Numbered from the stretch's first letter, positions 8,497 through 17,019 are shown. The stretch is DNA of 64,000 nucleotides from an uncultured Lysobacter sp. (GCA_946480055.1 CAMLID010000013.1:9764-73763); one strand, 5' to 3'. Notes: a model not told the origin generated them from the letters alone. Program-made: numbers and translations.

Positions 8497-8519
8497 ACTT
8501 CGCCGAACGCCGGCGAAGT
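8497..8519. promoter_or_regulatory. Inverted repeat, candidate activator site of the Fap-like operon
   Basis: A perfect 9-bp inverted repeat: ACTTCGCCG at 8497-8505 and CGGCGAAGT at 8511-8519, 5-base loop. It ends 46 bases before the -24 element of the sigma-54 promoter at 8566. Upstream activator sites for sigma-54 enhancer proteins commonly lie 80-200 bases before the start site, so this one is slightly close but usable. No T-tract follows it. Whether the convergent VpsR-like activator binds here is inference. Confidence 0.4.
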
Positions 8520-8565
8520 CTGGCCGCCGCACGGAAAAAACTCGTCAAATCAATTGCTTGGGTAG

Positions 8566-8582
8566 TTGGCACGAACCTCGCG
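8566..8582 (+). promoter_or_regulatory. Sigma-54 (-24/-12) promoter of the Fap-like operon
   Basis: The sequence TTGGCACGAACCTCGCG fits the sigma-54 consensus TGGCACG-N4-TTGCW at all but two positions. The invariant GG (8568-8569) and GC (8580-8581) have the required spacing. Transcription would start near 8593, about 50 bases before the first gene at 8645. The sigma-54 activator gene at the other end of the cluster supports the call. It is the only match this good that I noticed in an intergenic region of the window. Confidence 0.72.
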
Positions 8583-8644
8583 TAGGCAGGTTCTGTCCCC
8601 GTGCGCCGCCTGCGTGCCGGGACCGTCCCCCGACGGAGTCCGCC

Positions 8645-9196
8645 ATGCCCGCCACTGCCCGCGCCATCGCCCGGCATCGTCCCCAGCGGACCGCGACCGC
8701 GATGCTGTTGTGCGCATTGACGGCGCTGGCCTCGTACGGCTCCGCCGCGAGGGCGCAGCAGGCGCCTGCGCCGCAAGAGAGCGGCGCAGGCGCGGCAGAC
8801 CCGAACATGATCATCGCGCGTACGGTGCAGCCGCGCATCGCGTATCGCGGCATTCCCACCGGGGACAACCCGGTGCTGGTGCGCGCGACGATGTTCCCGG
8901 CGCAGATCTTCCACGGCACCCTCAACGGCACCTTGGACCGTCTGCTGGGCGACGGCGAGCTCGACCAGCACGGTTCGTCCGGCCTGGCCTTGAACGCCGC
9001 GACCCAGGCCCTGACCGGCCCGACCCTGGGCGGCAACGCCTTGCTTGGGCCGTCGGCGACCGGCGGACCGCCGATCGGGCCCAGCGCTTCGGTCGGCGGC
9101 GCCGTCGGCGCGGCCACGGCCGGCCTGGACGATCTGATCACCCACTCCGTCATGCAGGCGGTCGCTCCGACCGCGCTCGCCGGAGGTGGCAAGTGA
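8645..9196 (+). CDS. Secreted protein, first gene of Fap-like operon (FapA position)
   Basis: A 183-residue protein with a long signal peptide: basic N-terminus, hydrophobic core AMLLCALTALASYGSAARA, cleavage near residue 37. The mature part has little regular sequence. It has VNQ/GVN-free Gly/Ala-rich segments (LGGNALLGPSATGGPPIGPSASVGGAVGAATAG) and a helix-like end. It lacks the amyloid motif of the next genes. FapA, the chaperone-like first gene of Pseudomonas fap operons, is expected in this position, but I cannot show homology. Start set at ATG 8645 (GGAG at 8635-8638). It overlaps the next gene (GTGA). Confidence 0.72.
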   Translation: MPATARAIARHRPQRTATAMLLCALTALASYGSAARAQQAPAPQESGAGAADPNMIIARTVQPRIAYRGIPTGDNPVLVRATMFPAQIFHGTLNGTLDRLLGDGELDQHGSSGLALNAATQALTGPTLGGNALLGPSATGGPPIGPSASVGGAVGAATAGLDDLITHSVMQAVAPTALAGGGK

Positions 9197-9843
9197 ACGT
9201 CCGCGTCCGCGCCTTCGTCGCGCTGCCGACGCTGCTGTTCTCGATCGCGGTTGCGCTCCCGGTGCGCGCGCAGGAGGCGGCCACGGCTCCGCCGCCGCCG
9301 CTGGATCAAGCGCGTGCGGCCGACCACGCCGGCAAGGGCGCGGTCGGCCGCACCGCGGTCAACCAGGCCGCCGGTGCCGGCAACGTCCAGGCCAACCTGG
9401 CCGCGATCGCCTTGGCCGGCGACGGCTTGGGTCTGGTCGATCTGCGCAGCCGCCAGAGCGCCGGCCCCGGCGATCGCCAGCGCGATGCCGGCGCACGCAT
9501 CGAAGGCCAGGCCTTCTCCGCCAGCAACGGACTGCTGTCGGTCAACCAGGCCGCAGGCAGCGGCAACACGCAAGCGAATCTGTTCGCGCTCGGCAACGGC
9601 GGCGCCAAGCCGTTCGTGACGCTGGGCGGCGGCATCGCCGGACTCGATGACGCCGCGCTCGCGTCGGTCGCCGGCGATCGACCCACTGAGAGGGCCGAAG
9701 CCACGCCCCGGCTGCGTCAAGCGGTGATCGCCGACGACGCGTTCCGCGGCGGCCAGGGCGTGGTGCAGGTCAACCAGACGGCGGGAGTCGGGAACGCCTC
9801 GACGAACGCGGTCGTGCTCCGGTTGCCGGGGAGCACTCCTTAG
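9193..9843 (+). CDS. fapB: FapB-like amyloid minor subunit
   Basis: A 216-residue secreted protein, starting at GTG 9193 that overlaps the stop of the previous gene. A very good GGAGG (9182-9186) lies 6 nt upstream. The signal peptide ends near residue 26 (PVRA-QE). Three motif copies follow: VNQAAGAGNVQAN (56-68), VNQAAGSGNTQAN (117-129) and VNQTAGVGNASTN (193-205), separated by linkers of about 48 and 63 residues. The repeat fits the Fap amyloid consensus GVN-x-AAG-x-x-N-x-Q, where strands stack. Unlike the next gene it has no C-terminal CXXC. By order and size it fits FapB, the proposed nucleator; this assignment is inference. Confidence 0.75.
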   Translation: MNVRVRAFVALPTLLFSIAVALPVRAQEAATAPPPPLDQARAADHAGKGAVGRTAVNQAAGAGNVQANLAAIALAGDGLGLVDLRSRQSAGPGDRQRDAGARIEGQAFSASNGLLSVNQAAGSGNTQANLFALGNGGAKPFVTLGGGIAGLDDAALASVAGDRPTERAEATPRLRQAVIADDAFRGGQGVVQVNQTAGVGNASTNAVVLRLPGSTP

Positions 9844-9902
9844 CGAAGTGAAAGCGCGGCAAACAACGACGAAGCAGTACACCAACCCCCAGGAGATACA
9901 CC

Positions 9903-10670
9903 ATGAAAGTTCAGTACACCCTGATCGCGATCGCCCTCGGCACGATCTTCGCGACCTCCGCTTTCGCGCAAGGCGACGACGCCGACATCTACAGCAATAC
10001 CTATATCAACAACGATATCGACGTCGCCGGCAGCGTCGAGGTCAGGGGCAATATCCGCGTCAATAGCGAATCGTCCGCGATCGTCGATCAGGACCAGATC
10101 ACCCAGGACAACTGGTCGCTCGGCGACGGCGACCATGACGCCGACATGACCGACAATGCGCTCAACGCCGCTCAGGGCAACATCGGCGTGAACGTGGCGG
10201 CCGGTGTCGGCAACGCCCAGGCCAACGACACCGCGCTGTCCTCGGTCGACGGCGAGAGGGTGTTCGCCTCGGCGATGGTGTTCAGCAACCAGGCGTCGTA
10301 CTTCAACTACGCGTCCTCGAGTCAGAGCGACACCTACTACTCCGCCACCCTCGACGGCGATGCACTCGCCGACGCCATGGGCAATGTCGGCGTGAACGTG
10401 GCGGCGGGCGTGGGCAACGGTCAGACCAATGCGATGGCCGCTTCGGTCAACAGCTCCGGCACGATCGCCACGGCCACCGCCGACAGCGAGCAGGACGCCT
10501 GGTTGAACACCCTGGCCACCGACTACGACCTCGACACCTTCGCCACCTTGGGCGGCAACGCGCTGTCGAACGCTCAGGGCAACATCGGCGCCAACGTCGC
10601 TGCCGGCGTCGGAAACCTGCAGCACAACGGCCTGTCGATCGCGACCGCTTCCTGCGGCACCTGCGACTGA
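9903..10670 (+). CDS. fapC: FapC-like major amyloid subunit
   Basis: A 255-residue secreted protein: signal peptide 1-22 (FATSAFA-QG), then three repeat blocks with the Fap signature. These are GNIGVNVAAGVGNAQAN (92-108), GNVGVNVAAGVGNGQTN (160-176) and GNIGANVAAGVGNLQHN (226-242), each preceded by an A-L-x-x-A-x-G helix-turn (for example DNALNAAQ). The linkers between them are Ser/Asp/Thr-rich and about 51 and 49 residues long. The protein ends CGTCD, the C-terminal CXXC (Cys251, Cys254) described for Pseudomonas FapC, where the disulfide state affects fibre formation. A good AGGAG ribosome site lies upstream. It is expected to be exported through the FapF-like porin and form the fibre. Confidence 0.87.
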   Translation: MKVQYTLIAIALGTIFATSAFAQGDDADIYSNTYINNDIDVAGSVEVRGNIRVNSESSAIVDQDQITQDNWSLGDGDHDADMTDNALNAAQGNIGVNVAAGVGNAQANDTALSSVDGERVFASAMVFSNQASYFNYASSSQSDTYYSATLDGDALADAMGNVGVNVAAGVGNGQTNAMAASVNSSGTIATATADSEQDAWLNTLATDYDLDTFATLGGNALSNAQGNIGANVAAGVGNLQHNGLSIATASCGTCD

Positions 10671-10767
10671 CCGCCGCGGCGATCGAAACGGTGCGACACC
10701 GCGATGGCCGGATTCGTCCGGCCGTCGCAACGCGATAGACGCTCTCCATCGTCTTCCCAGGTGACCC

Positions 10768-11499
10768 ATGACCGCTACGCGCCTGCTGCTGACCGTCATC
10801 TCCGCCATCGCCGTATGGCTGGGATCGTGCGCTATCGGCGTGCGCGCGCAGCAGGCCCAGAGCTCGGTCGATCTGACCCGGCTGGCCGGCCCCAACGCGG
10901 TCCCGATGCGCAAGACCATGCGCAGCATGCGCGACATGCGCTTCCAGGACCTGATGCGGCAGCGCTACGACTTCAGCTGCGGCTCCTCCGCGCTGGCCAG
11001 CCTGTTGCACTACGGCTACGGCCTGGAGGTCACCGAGCCGGAGCTGATCAAGAAGATGATGATCGGCGCCGACCCCAAGGCAGTCGTCAAGAACGGCTTC
11101 TCCATGCTCGACATGAAGCGCTACGTCGAGAGCATCGGCATGCGCGGGCACGGGTTCCGCATCGATGCCGACGCGCTGTACCGGCTGCAGATGCCGGTGA
11201 TCGCGCTGCTCGATCTCAAGGGCTACAAGCATTTCGTGGTGGTGAAGGGCGCCGCTAACGGGCGCGTCTTCGTCGCCGACCCCGCGCTCGGGCATCGGGT
11301 GATGCTGGAGAGCGATTTCGTCAGGGGCTGGAACGGCATCGTGCTGGCGGTGGTCGCCGACCAGCCGATGCGCGCCGACTCCTATCTGGTCAGCAACCGC
11401 AGTTCGCCCGCGTTGCTGCGTCGCGTGGAGGCGCTGGACCGCGCCACCACTCCGCCGCGCGTGGTCGAGTTCGGACTGGTGATCGCCGATCTCTTTTGA
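10768..11499 (+). CDS. fapD: FapD-like C39 family cysteine peptidase
   Basis: A 243-residue protein with an N-terminal signal peptide or anchor (residues 5-27, TRLLLTVISAIAVWLGSCAIG). It is followed by a C39 peptidase domain with catalytic Cys71 (QRYDFSCGSSALASLL, oxyanion Gln65), His155 (GYKHFVVV) and Asp171 (VFVADPALG). C39 peptidases usually cut leader peptides, but FapD of fap operons is periplasmic and required for amyloid secretion. All three catalytic residues are present, so it should be active. It lies between the C-like and E-like genes, as in Pseudomonas. Gaps to both are under 100 bases. Confidence 0.88.
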   Translation: MTATRLLLTVISAIAVWLGSCAIGVRAQQAQSSVDLTRLAGPNAVPMRKTMRSMRDMRFQDLMRQRYDFSCGSSALASLLHYGYGLEVTEPELIKKMMIGADPKAVVKNGFSMLDMKRYVESIGMRGHGFRIDADALYRLQMPVIALLDLKGYKHFVVVKGAANGRVFVADPALGHRVMLESDFVRGWNGIVLAVVADQPMRADSYLVSNRSSPALLRRVEALDRATTPPRVVEFGLVIADLF

Positions 11500-11545
11500 A
11501 CACAGCAGGCCACGGAACTCGACCTGCGCATTACCGAGGTGCCCG

Positions 11546-12301
11546 ATGAACCGACATCCACTCCCCCGTGCCCTGTTCTCGGCCCTCGTGGCAGGCGCGG
11601 CCGCGGTACAACCCGCGGTCGCCCTGCCCCCTCTCAAAGCGGAACTCGTCGACGAAGCCACCCTGGCGACGATGAGCGGCAAGTTTTACGGCGCCAACCT
11701 GCTGGTCGGCCTGCGCGTCGATCTGGTGTCGAGCATGACCCTGCCCGACAACAGCAGCGCCAGCGCCAGCGGCTCGCTGTCGATCCGGCGCGTCGGCAAC
11801 GGCTACGACGTGCGCGTGGACAGCCGCGCCGACGCCAGCGCCGGCAACGGCGGCTACGTGCCTGCGGACAACGCCAGCGCGGTCGGCGGCGACAGCTTGC
11901 AGGTCAACGGCATCGGCCAGATCAGCCAGATCGCCGGCGACGGCAATCGCATGTCCAACCTGACCTCGATCAGCTTCGTCTCCGACCTGGGCAACGGCAG
12001 CTTCAACGGCCGCAGCGCCGCTCAGGCCGGCGCCGGTCCGATGGTCGCCAAAGTCACTTTCCTCGACGGCGGCGCGAGCATGGACATCAGCGGCCCGGGC
12101 GCGCTGTTGCGGCAGCAGTTCGACGCCGGCGCCAACGGTGCGGACGGCCGCATCCTGCAGGTCGGGCAGATCGCCGGCAACGATCTGGTCGGCAGCAACC
12201 GCATGCATCTGCAGCTGATGACCGAGAGCATGTCGCAGCGGATGCAACAGCAGTTCGGCATCCAGCAAGTGCTGGCCGGGCTGCGTGCGTTGCCGCGTTG
12301 A
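11546..12301 (+). CDS. fapE: FapE-like secreted protein
   Basis: A 251-residue protein with a signal peptide (FSALVAGAAAVQPAVALP, cleavage near residue 27). The mature part carries motifs related to those of the amyloid subunits but not in full: GQISQIAGDGNRMSN (124-138) and GQIAGNDLVGSNRM (207-220). The C-terminus is Gln-rich (MSQRMQQQFGIQQ). FapE is the accessory or minor extracellular protein in Pseudomonas fap operons; gene order and the QIAG-x-GN motif support the match, with modest certainty. Its ribosome site is weak (GAGGT 10 nt upstream), so it may be translated by coupling. Confidence 0.68.
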   Translation: MNRHPLPRALFSALVAGAAAVQPAVALPPLKAELVDEATLATMSGKFYGANLLVGLRVDLVSSMTLPDNSSASASGSLSIRRVGNGYDVRVDSRADASAGNGGYVPADNASAVGGDSLQVNGIGQISQIAGDGNRMSNLTSISFVSDLGNGSFNGRSAAQAGAGPMVAKVTFLDGGASMDISGPGALLRQQFDAGANGADGRILQVGQIAGNDLVGSNRMHLQLMTESMSQRMQQQFGIQQVLAGLRALPR

Positions 12302-12352
12302 CCGATACACCGCGCGTCGCGCGTGGCCACTAACGCCAGGGATGTCAGGACC

Positions 12353-13690
12353 ATGCGCCTAGCCGCTACACCGCTCTGTCTCGCGATCGCTCTGGCTTTG
12401 GGCAAGGCGCATGCCGCCGAGCCCGACCGTAACGACGACGCGGTGCTGGCCGAGCTGCGCAAGCTCAGCGAGCGGGTCGCCGCGCAGCAGGCCGAGATCG
12501 AACGCCTGCGCGGACAGGTACAGGACCTGCAACTGGCCGATCGCGGCCGCGGCCTGAGCGCGCCCAACGAGGCCGACGATCAGGACAACGCCCAGCGCCT
12601 GGCGCGCGACGCCAACCAGCAGGCCACCGACAAGCGCGCCGAGCAGGAAGCGCGCGAGACCGAAGAGCGCAAGCGCCGCCAGGGCGATTCGACCGTGCAG
12701 ATCGGCGAGACCGGGCGCAAGGAAGAAGCCGAGCGCCGCGAGCAGGAGAAAGCGCTGGTGGTGCGCGAACATGCGCCGCTGTTCGAGCGCAAGTTCACCC
12801 TCGATGCGGGCTTCACCTACAGCTACTACGACCGCCGTCAGCTCGCGCTGAGCGGCTTCCTGGCGCTGGACGCGATCTTCCTGGGCAGCATCAACCTGGA
12901 CCAGACCAAGGCCACGGTCGGTACGCTCGAGATCACCGGTCGCTACGGCCTCACCGATCGCTTCAGCATCGAAGCCAGCGTCCCCTATGTGTATCGCGAC
13001 ACGCGCTTCGTCAGCGGTGGCGCCGGCGGTGCCTCCAGCATCGTCAGCGAGGTGCAGACGCGCTCCAGCGGCATCGGCGATGCATCTGTCGCGGCCTACT
13101 ACCAGTGGGTCAAGGAATCGCAACGCTGGCCCGACATCGTCACCAGCGTGCGCGTGCGCGCGCCGACCGGACGAGATCCCTTCGGCCTCAAGCTGATCCA
13201 GCCCGACGGCGACAACAACAATCTCAACGTGCCGGAAAACCTGCCGACCGGTTCGGGCATCTGGAGCACGACCTTCAACGTGTCGGCGCTGCGCACCTAC
13301 GATCCGGTGATCCTGTTCGCCAATCTGGGTTACACCTACAACAAGCCGACCAGCTTCGACGACATTTCGCCGGTGCTGGACCAGATTTCGCCGGCCAAGG
13401 TCGCCTTGGGCAACACTTTGCAGCTCAGCGGCGGCCTGGCGATCGCGCTCAACGACCGCTCGGCGATCAGCTTCAGCGTGGCCGCGGCGGTGTCGGGCGC
13501 GACCCACACCACGGCCCCGGGCGAGAAGAAGCAGCGGGTGCCCGGCAGCTCGTCCAACAGCACGACGCTGAACATCGGCGGCAGCTACGTGCTGCCCTCG
13601 GGCTGGACGGTGAACGGCCAGTTGGCCGCCGGCCTGACACCGGATGCGCCGAACTTCGTGTTCGCGCTGCGCGCGTCCAAGTCGTTCTGA
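12353..13690 (+). CDS. fapF: FapF-like outer-membrane amyloid exporter
   Basis: A 445-residue protein: signal peptide 1-22 (CLAIALALGKAHAAE), then heptad-rich coiled coil (about 28-62, LAELRKLSERVAAQQAEIERL). A second, very charged helical region follows at 78-135 (many E, R, K, Q). A beta-barrel follows from about 145 to the terminal Phe: alternating strands such as FTLDAGFTYSYYD, RYGLTDRFSIEASVPY, and FALRASKSF. FapF is a 12-stranded porin whose N-terminal coiled coil gates export of FapB and FapC, and this architecture matches. Start at ATG 12353 (AGGA upstream) rather than an upstream in-frame codon because the signal peptide begins there. Last gene of the operon. Confidence 0.85.
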   Translation: MRLAATPLCLAIALALGKAHAAEPDRNDDAVLAELRKLSERVAAQQAEIERLRGQVQDLQLADRGRGLSAPNEADDQDNAQRLARDANQQATDKRAEQEARETEERKRRQGDSTVQIGETGRKEEAERREQEKALVVREHAPLFERKFTLDAGFTYSYYDRRQLALSGFLALDAIFLGSINLDQTKATVGTLEITGRYGLTDRFSIEASVPYVYRDTRFVSGGAGGASSIVSEVQTRSSGIGDASVAAYYQWVKESQRWPDIVTSVRVRAPTGRDPFGLKLIQPDGDNNNLNVPENLPTGSGIWSTTFNVSALRTYDPVILFANLGYTYNKPTSFDDISPVLDQISPAKVALGNTLQLSGGLAIALNDRSAISFSVAAAVSGATHTTAPGEKKQRVPGSSSNSTTLNIGGSYVLPSGWTVNGQLAAGLTPDAPNFVFALRASKSF

Positions 13691-13859
13691 GGCGACGCGA
13701 TCTCGATCGGAGCGCGCGTCTCAGGACAAGCTACGGCGAGGGGCGCTGCCCCGATCCGTCATCCAGCGAAGGCGAGCCGGAAGGAGCGGCTTCAGCGCCA
13801 TGTTTCGAAGGCGACACGCAGCCTGAGCCGCGCAAGCCCGTCGCGAACGGATCCAGGAG

Positions 13860-15347
13860 CTAAGCCACACCGATCGTATCCGACGCCCCCGGATCGTCGC
13901 CGACGCGCAGACCATGCCGCAGCATCAACCGATACAGCGTGACCCGCGACACCGAGAGCTCGCGCGCGGCATCGACCAGGCGACCGCGATTGCGCCGCAG
14001 CGCGCGTTCGATCGCATCCTTGGTCGCCGCATCGCGGATTTCGTCCAGCGTCAGCGGAGGAGCGGTCGCGGCGCTGTCGATGTGGAGGTCGGCGGCGGTG
14101 ATCAGGCGGCCCTCGGCCATGACCACGGCCTGGCGCACGCGGTTGATCAGCTCGCGCACGTTGCCCGGCCAGGGGTGGCTATGCAGTGCGTGGCGCGCGC
14201 AGGGCGAGAAGCCCTTGAGGGTGCGTTGGCTCTCCTGCGAATAGCGTTGCAGCGCGTGCTCGGCGAGGCGGTCGATGTCGCTGCCGCGGTCGCGCAGCGG
14301 CGGCTGCTGCAGGCGCAGCACACATAGACGGTGGAACAGATCGGCGCGGAAGCGGCCGTCGATGACCGCCGCCTCCAGGTCGTGATGGGTGGCCGAGATG
14401 ATGCGCACGTCGATCGGGATCTGCTCGTGGCCGCCCAAGCGTTCGATGCTGCCCTGCTGCAGGAAACGCAGCAGCGAAGCCTGGCTTTCCAGCGGCAGGT
14501 CGCCGATCTCGTCCAGGAACAGGGTGCCGCCGTTGGCCATCTCGATCCGGCCCAGCTTGCGCTGCTGCGCGCCGGTGAAGGCGCCGCGCTCGTAACCGAA
14601 CAGCTCCGACTGCACCAGGCTGTGCGGGATCGAGCCGCAGTTGATCGCCACGAACGGATGCGCGTGCCGGCGCGAATGCCGGTGCACCGCGGCCGCGGCC
14701 AGTTCCTTGCCGGTGCCGGTTTCGCCGGCGATGAATACCGGCGCCTCGGTCAGCGCCGCCTTGCGCAGGGTGCGGCAGAGCACGCGCATCGCAGCGCTCT
14801 CGCCGATCATGCCGTCGAAGCCGGCCTCGCTGGTGGTGTCGCCGTGCTCGCAAGCCAGGGTGGCCATGCCGTGGGCGTGGCCGACGATGGTGTTCAGCAA
14901 GGCCTCGGAGCAGGGCAGGGTGACGTAGTCGTAGCAGTAGTCGCGGATCAGCCGGCGCACCGGCTCCTGGTCCAGCTGGGCGGCGTCGACGCCGGCGACC
15001 CAGCCGACGTTGTTGGCCGATAGCGCGACGCCGAATTCGGCCAGGTCGTGATGGCTGAAGCCCTCGCGCAGGTCCAGCAGGGCCGCGTGCGGCTGGCGGG
15101 CGTCGCGTTGCAGGATGCGCAGCACGCTGCGCAAGTCGGGGGCGCGGCGCAGGTTCCAGCCCAATTGTTGCAGCCGTCCTAGCGAGAGCACCCGCCCGGC
15201 GGTGCCGCGGGTGACGTAGATCAGTTCGCGTGCCCGCGAAACTCGGGGCAATGGCTCGCGCGTGTCCGCTTCCGTGCCTGCCGGATCGTGCTTACCCGCG
15301 CCTCGAGCATCTTGAGCATGAGGCTCGCGCGGTCCACCGTTGGCCAT
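13860..15347 (-). CDS. VpsR-like sigma-54 dependent activator
   Basis: A 495-residue enhancer-binding protein. N-terminal domain (about 40-165) is receiver-like, with Asp92 in ALLDLREGF where a phospho-acceptor would sit, but the rest of the pocket is not canonical, as in VpsR/EpsR-type proteins. The AAA+ domain (about 175-410) has Walker A GETGTGKE (208-215), the sigma-54 contact loop GAFTGA (255-260) and Walker B TLFLDEI. A Fis-type HTH closes the protein (AARELSVSRVTLYRLML). GGGGAGAAG 8 nt upstream fixes the start at 15347. VpsR-type regulators respond to c-di-GMP and control biofilm genes; convergence on the Fap-like operon suggests that target, by inference. Confidence 0.88.
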   Translation of the reverse strand: MANGGPREPHAQDARGAGKHDPAGTEADTREPLPRVSRARELIYVTRGTAGRVLSLGRLQQLGWNLRRAPDLRSVLRILQRDARQPHAALLDLREGFSHHDLAEFGVALSANNVGWVAGVDAAQLDQEPVRRLIRDYCYDYVTLPCSEALLNTIVGHAHGMATLACEHGDTTSEAGFDGMIGESAAMRVLCRTLRKAALTEAPVFIAGETGTGKELAAAAVHRHSRRHAHPFVAINCGSIPHSLVQSELFGYERGAFTGAQQRKLGRIEMANGGTLFLDEIGDLPLESQASLLRFLQQGSIERLGGHEQIPIDVRIISATHHDLEAAVIDGRFRADLFHRLCVLRLQQPPLRDRGSDIDRLAEHALQRYSQESQRTLKGFSPCARHALHSHPWPGNVRELINRVRQAVVMAEGRLITAADLHIDSAATAPPLTLDEIRDAATKDAIERALRRNRGRLVDAARELSVSRVTLYRLMLRHGLRVGDDPGASDTIGVA

Positions 15348-15533
15348 CGTGCTTCTCCCCGCCCATAGCGCGTTACGCGCCGCTATCCGTGTGGGCAAGA
15401 GTATTCAACGCCGTGGGTGACCAAGAGCGGTCACCGCGATGACGACCATCGCGGTGATTGGACTTCGCAGGCCATGCACGAATCGCGCCAGCAGCGATTC
15501 ATCCGAGGCAAACGCGCGCCGGCGCGCGCCCAG

Positions 15534-16562
15534 TCAGACTTGGGCGTCGTGCTCGGCGTGGTAGCGCACCGCGGTCTCGACTTCCTGCTTGCTGCCCAGG
15601 AACACCGGCACGCGCATGTGCAGGCCGGTGGGCTGCACTTCCAGCATGCGCTGGCGGCCGGTGCTGGCCGCGCCGCCGGCTTGCTCGACCAGGAAGCTCA
15701 TCGGGTTGGCCTCGTACATCAGGCGCAGCTTGCCGCCCTGCGCGACGCACTTGGCGTCGAGCGGATAGCTGAAGATGCCGCCGCGGGTCAGGATGCGGTG
15801 CACGTCGGCGACCATGGACGCGACCCAGCGCATGTTGAAGTCCTTGCCGCGCGGGCCTTCCTTGCCGGCCAGCAGATCGCCCACGTAGGCCTGCATCGGC
15901 GCCTGCCAGTAGCGTTGGTTGGACATGTTGACCGCGAATTCCTTGGTCTCTTCCGGAATCTTCATGTCGCGCGTGGTCAGCACGAAGCTGCCGACTTCGC
16001 GGTCCAGGGTGAAGGCGTGGGTGCCGTTGCCGATGGTCAGCACCAGCATCGTGCTCGGACCATAGGTGGTGTAGCCGGCGCAGACCTGTTCGGTGCCCGG
16101 CTGCAGGAAGTCCTTGTCCTGGGCCTGGGTGACCCCGTCCGGGCAGCGCAGCACCGAGAAGATGGTGCCGACCGAGATGTTGACGTCGATGTTGCTGGAG
16201 CCGTCCAGGGGATCGAACAGCAGCAGGTAGTTGCCGCGCGGGTAGACGTCCGGGATCGGATGCGAGGTATCCATCTCTTCCGAGGCCAGGCCGGCGAGAT
16301 GGCCGCCCCAGGCGTTGGCTTCGAGCAGGATCTCGTTGCTGAGCACGTCGAGCTTCTTCTGCGCCTCGCCCTGGATGTTGCCTGTGCCCGCATCGCCGAG
16401 CACGCCGCCCAGGGCGCCCTTGCCGACCGCGATCGAGATGGTCTTGCAGGCGCGGGCCACGACTTCGATCAGCAGGCGCAGGTCCGGGCTGATGCGCCCG
16501 GCGCGCTGCTCCTCGATCAGGTAGCGGGTGAGGGAGACGGCGGAGCTGGGAGCCTGGGTCAT
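15534..16562 (-). CDS. fbp: Fructose-1,6-bisphosphatase class 1
   Basis: A 342-residue cytoplasmic enzyme that hydrolyses fructose 1,6-bisphosphate to fructose 6-phosphate in gluconeogenesis. Class 1 motifs are present: SEE (94-96), metal-binding FDPLDGSSN (116-124), [11 protein letters not shown] context, [10 protein letters not shown], and the substrate loop [11 protein letters not shown] near the C-terminus. [20 protein letters not shown] closes the active site. Start chosen at ATG 16562 (MTQAPSSAV, then the usual LTRYLIEEQ); in-frame starts at 16592 and 16631 lengthen it with Pro/Gly-rich sequence. No clear ribosome site. Single-gene unit. Confidence 0.95.
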   Translation of the reverse strand: MTQAPSSAVSLTRYLIEEQRAGRISPDLRLLIEVVARACKTISIAVGKGALGGVLGDAGTGNIQGEAQKKLDVLSNEILLEANAWGGHLAGLASEEMDTSHPIPDVYPRGNYLLLFDPLDGSSNIDVNISVGTIFSVLRCPDGVTQAQDKDFLQPGTEQVCAGYTTYGPSTMLVLTIGNGTHAFTLDREVGSFVLTTRDMKIPEETKEFAVNMSNQRYWQAPMQAYVGDLLAGKEGPRGKDFNMRWVASMVADVHRILTRGGIFSYPLDAKCVAQGGKLRLMYEANPMSFLVEQAGGAASTGRQRMLEVQPTGLHMRVPVFLGSKQEVETAVRYHAEHDAQV

Positions 16563-16702
16563 GGGGGGCGCGTGCGGTGGGCTGACCGTCATTGTCGCCC
16601 ATGGACCCGGCGGCGGCATCCCGCCGGGCATTGCGCCGCTCTGGAGCCCGGGCCGGGACGGGCGCGGCCGCCCGGAAGCGGCCCCCCACGACCCGCCCCG
16701 GC

Positions 16703-16945
16703 TCAGGCGCTGAGCAGGTTGTCGAACGAGTAGGTCATCACGTCCACCGACACGTACTTGCAGGTGTAGTTGCCGACGTTGGCGCTGGGCGCGGTCACTC
16801 CGACCCAGTACTGCTGGCCGACGGTCAGCACGCCGTCGAGCTGGGTGGTGGTGACGGTGGCGCGGGTGCCGGCGGGAGTGAAGGTGTTGGAGCTGGGCAG
16901 CACGATGGCGCCGTTCTGGTTGGAGACGCGGACGACGACGGGCAT
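16703..16945 (-). CDS. Small beta-rich hypothetical protein (80 aa)
   Basis: An 80-residue protein with a well-placed AGAGGAA ribosome site and a real-gene codon pattern. It is all beta in character ([22 protein letters not shown], then [21 protein letters not shown]) with one cysteine and no signal peptide. I do not recognise a family. It is downstream of the Mor-like gene in the same direction, 74 bases away, and the 146-residue protein is transcribed divergently from that gene. These three may form one small accessory locus. Confidence 0.6.
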   Translation of the reverse strand: MPVVVRVSNQNGAIVLPSSNTFTPAGTRATVTTTQLDGVLTVGQQYWVGVTAPSANVGNYTCKYVSVDVMTYSFDNLLSA

Positions 16946-17019
16946 GACGGTTTCCTCTGCGTAAGTGAGCGTGCCTACGGATTAACGCGTCGTCGTCGCG
17001 GCCGTGAACCGGTGGCGCA

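Noticed and set aside
8497..8519. Intrinsic terminator call for the inverted repeat
   Set aside because: No T-run follows on either strand, and it lies just before a promoter, so a regulatory site is more likely.
9350..10660. CRISPR-like or DNA-level repeat array
   Set aside because: The repeated stretches are coding repeats of the amyloid subunits in frame; spacers are of coding length and not array-like.
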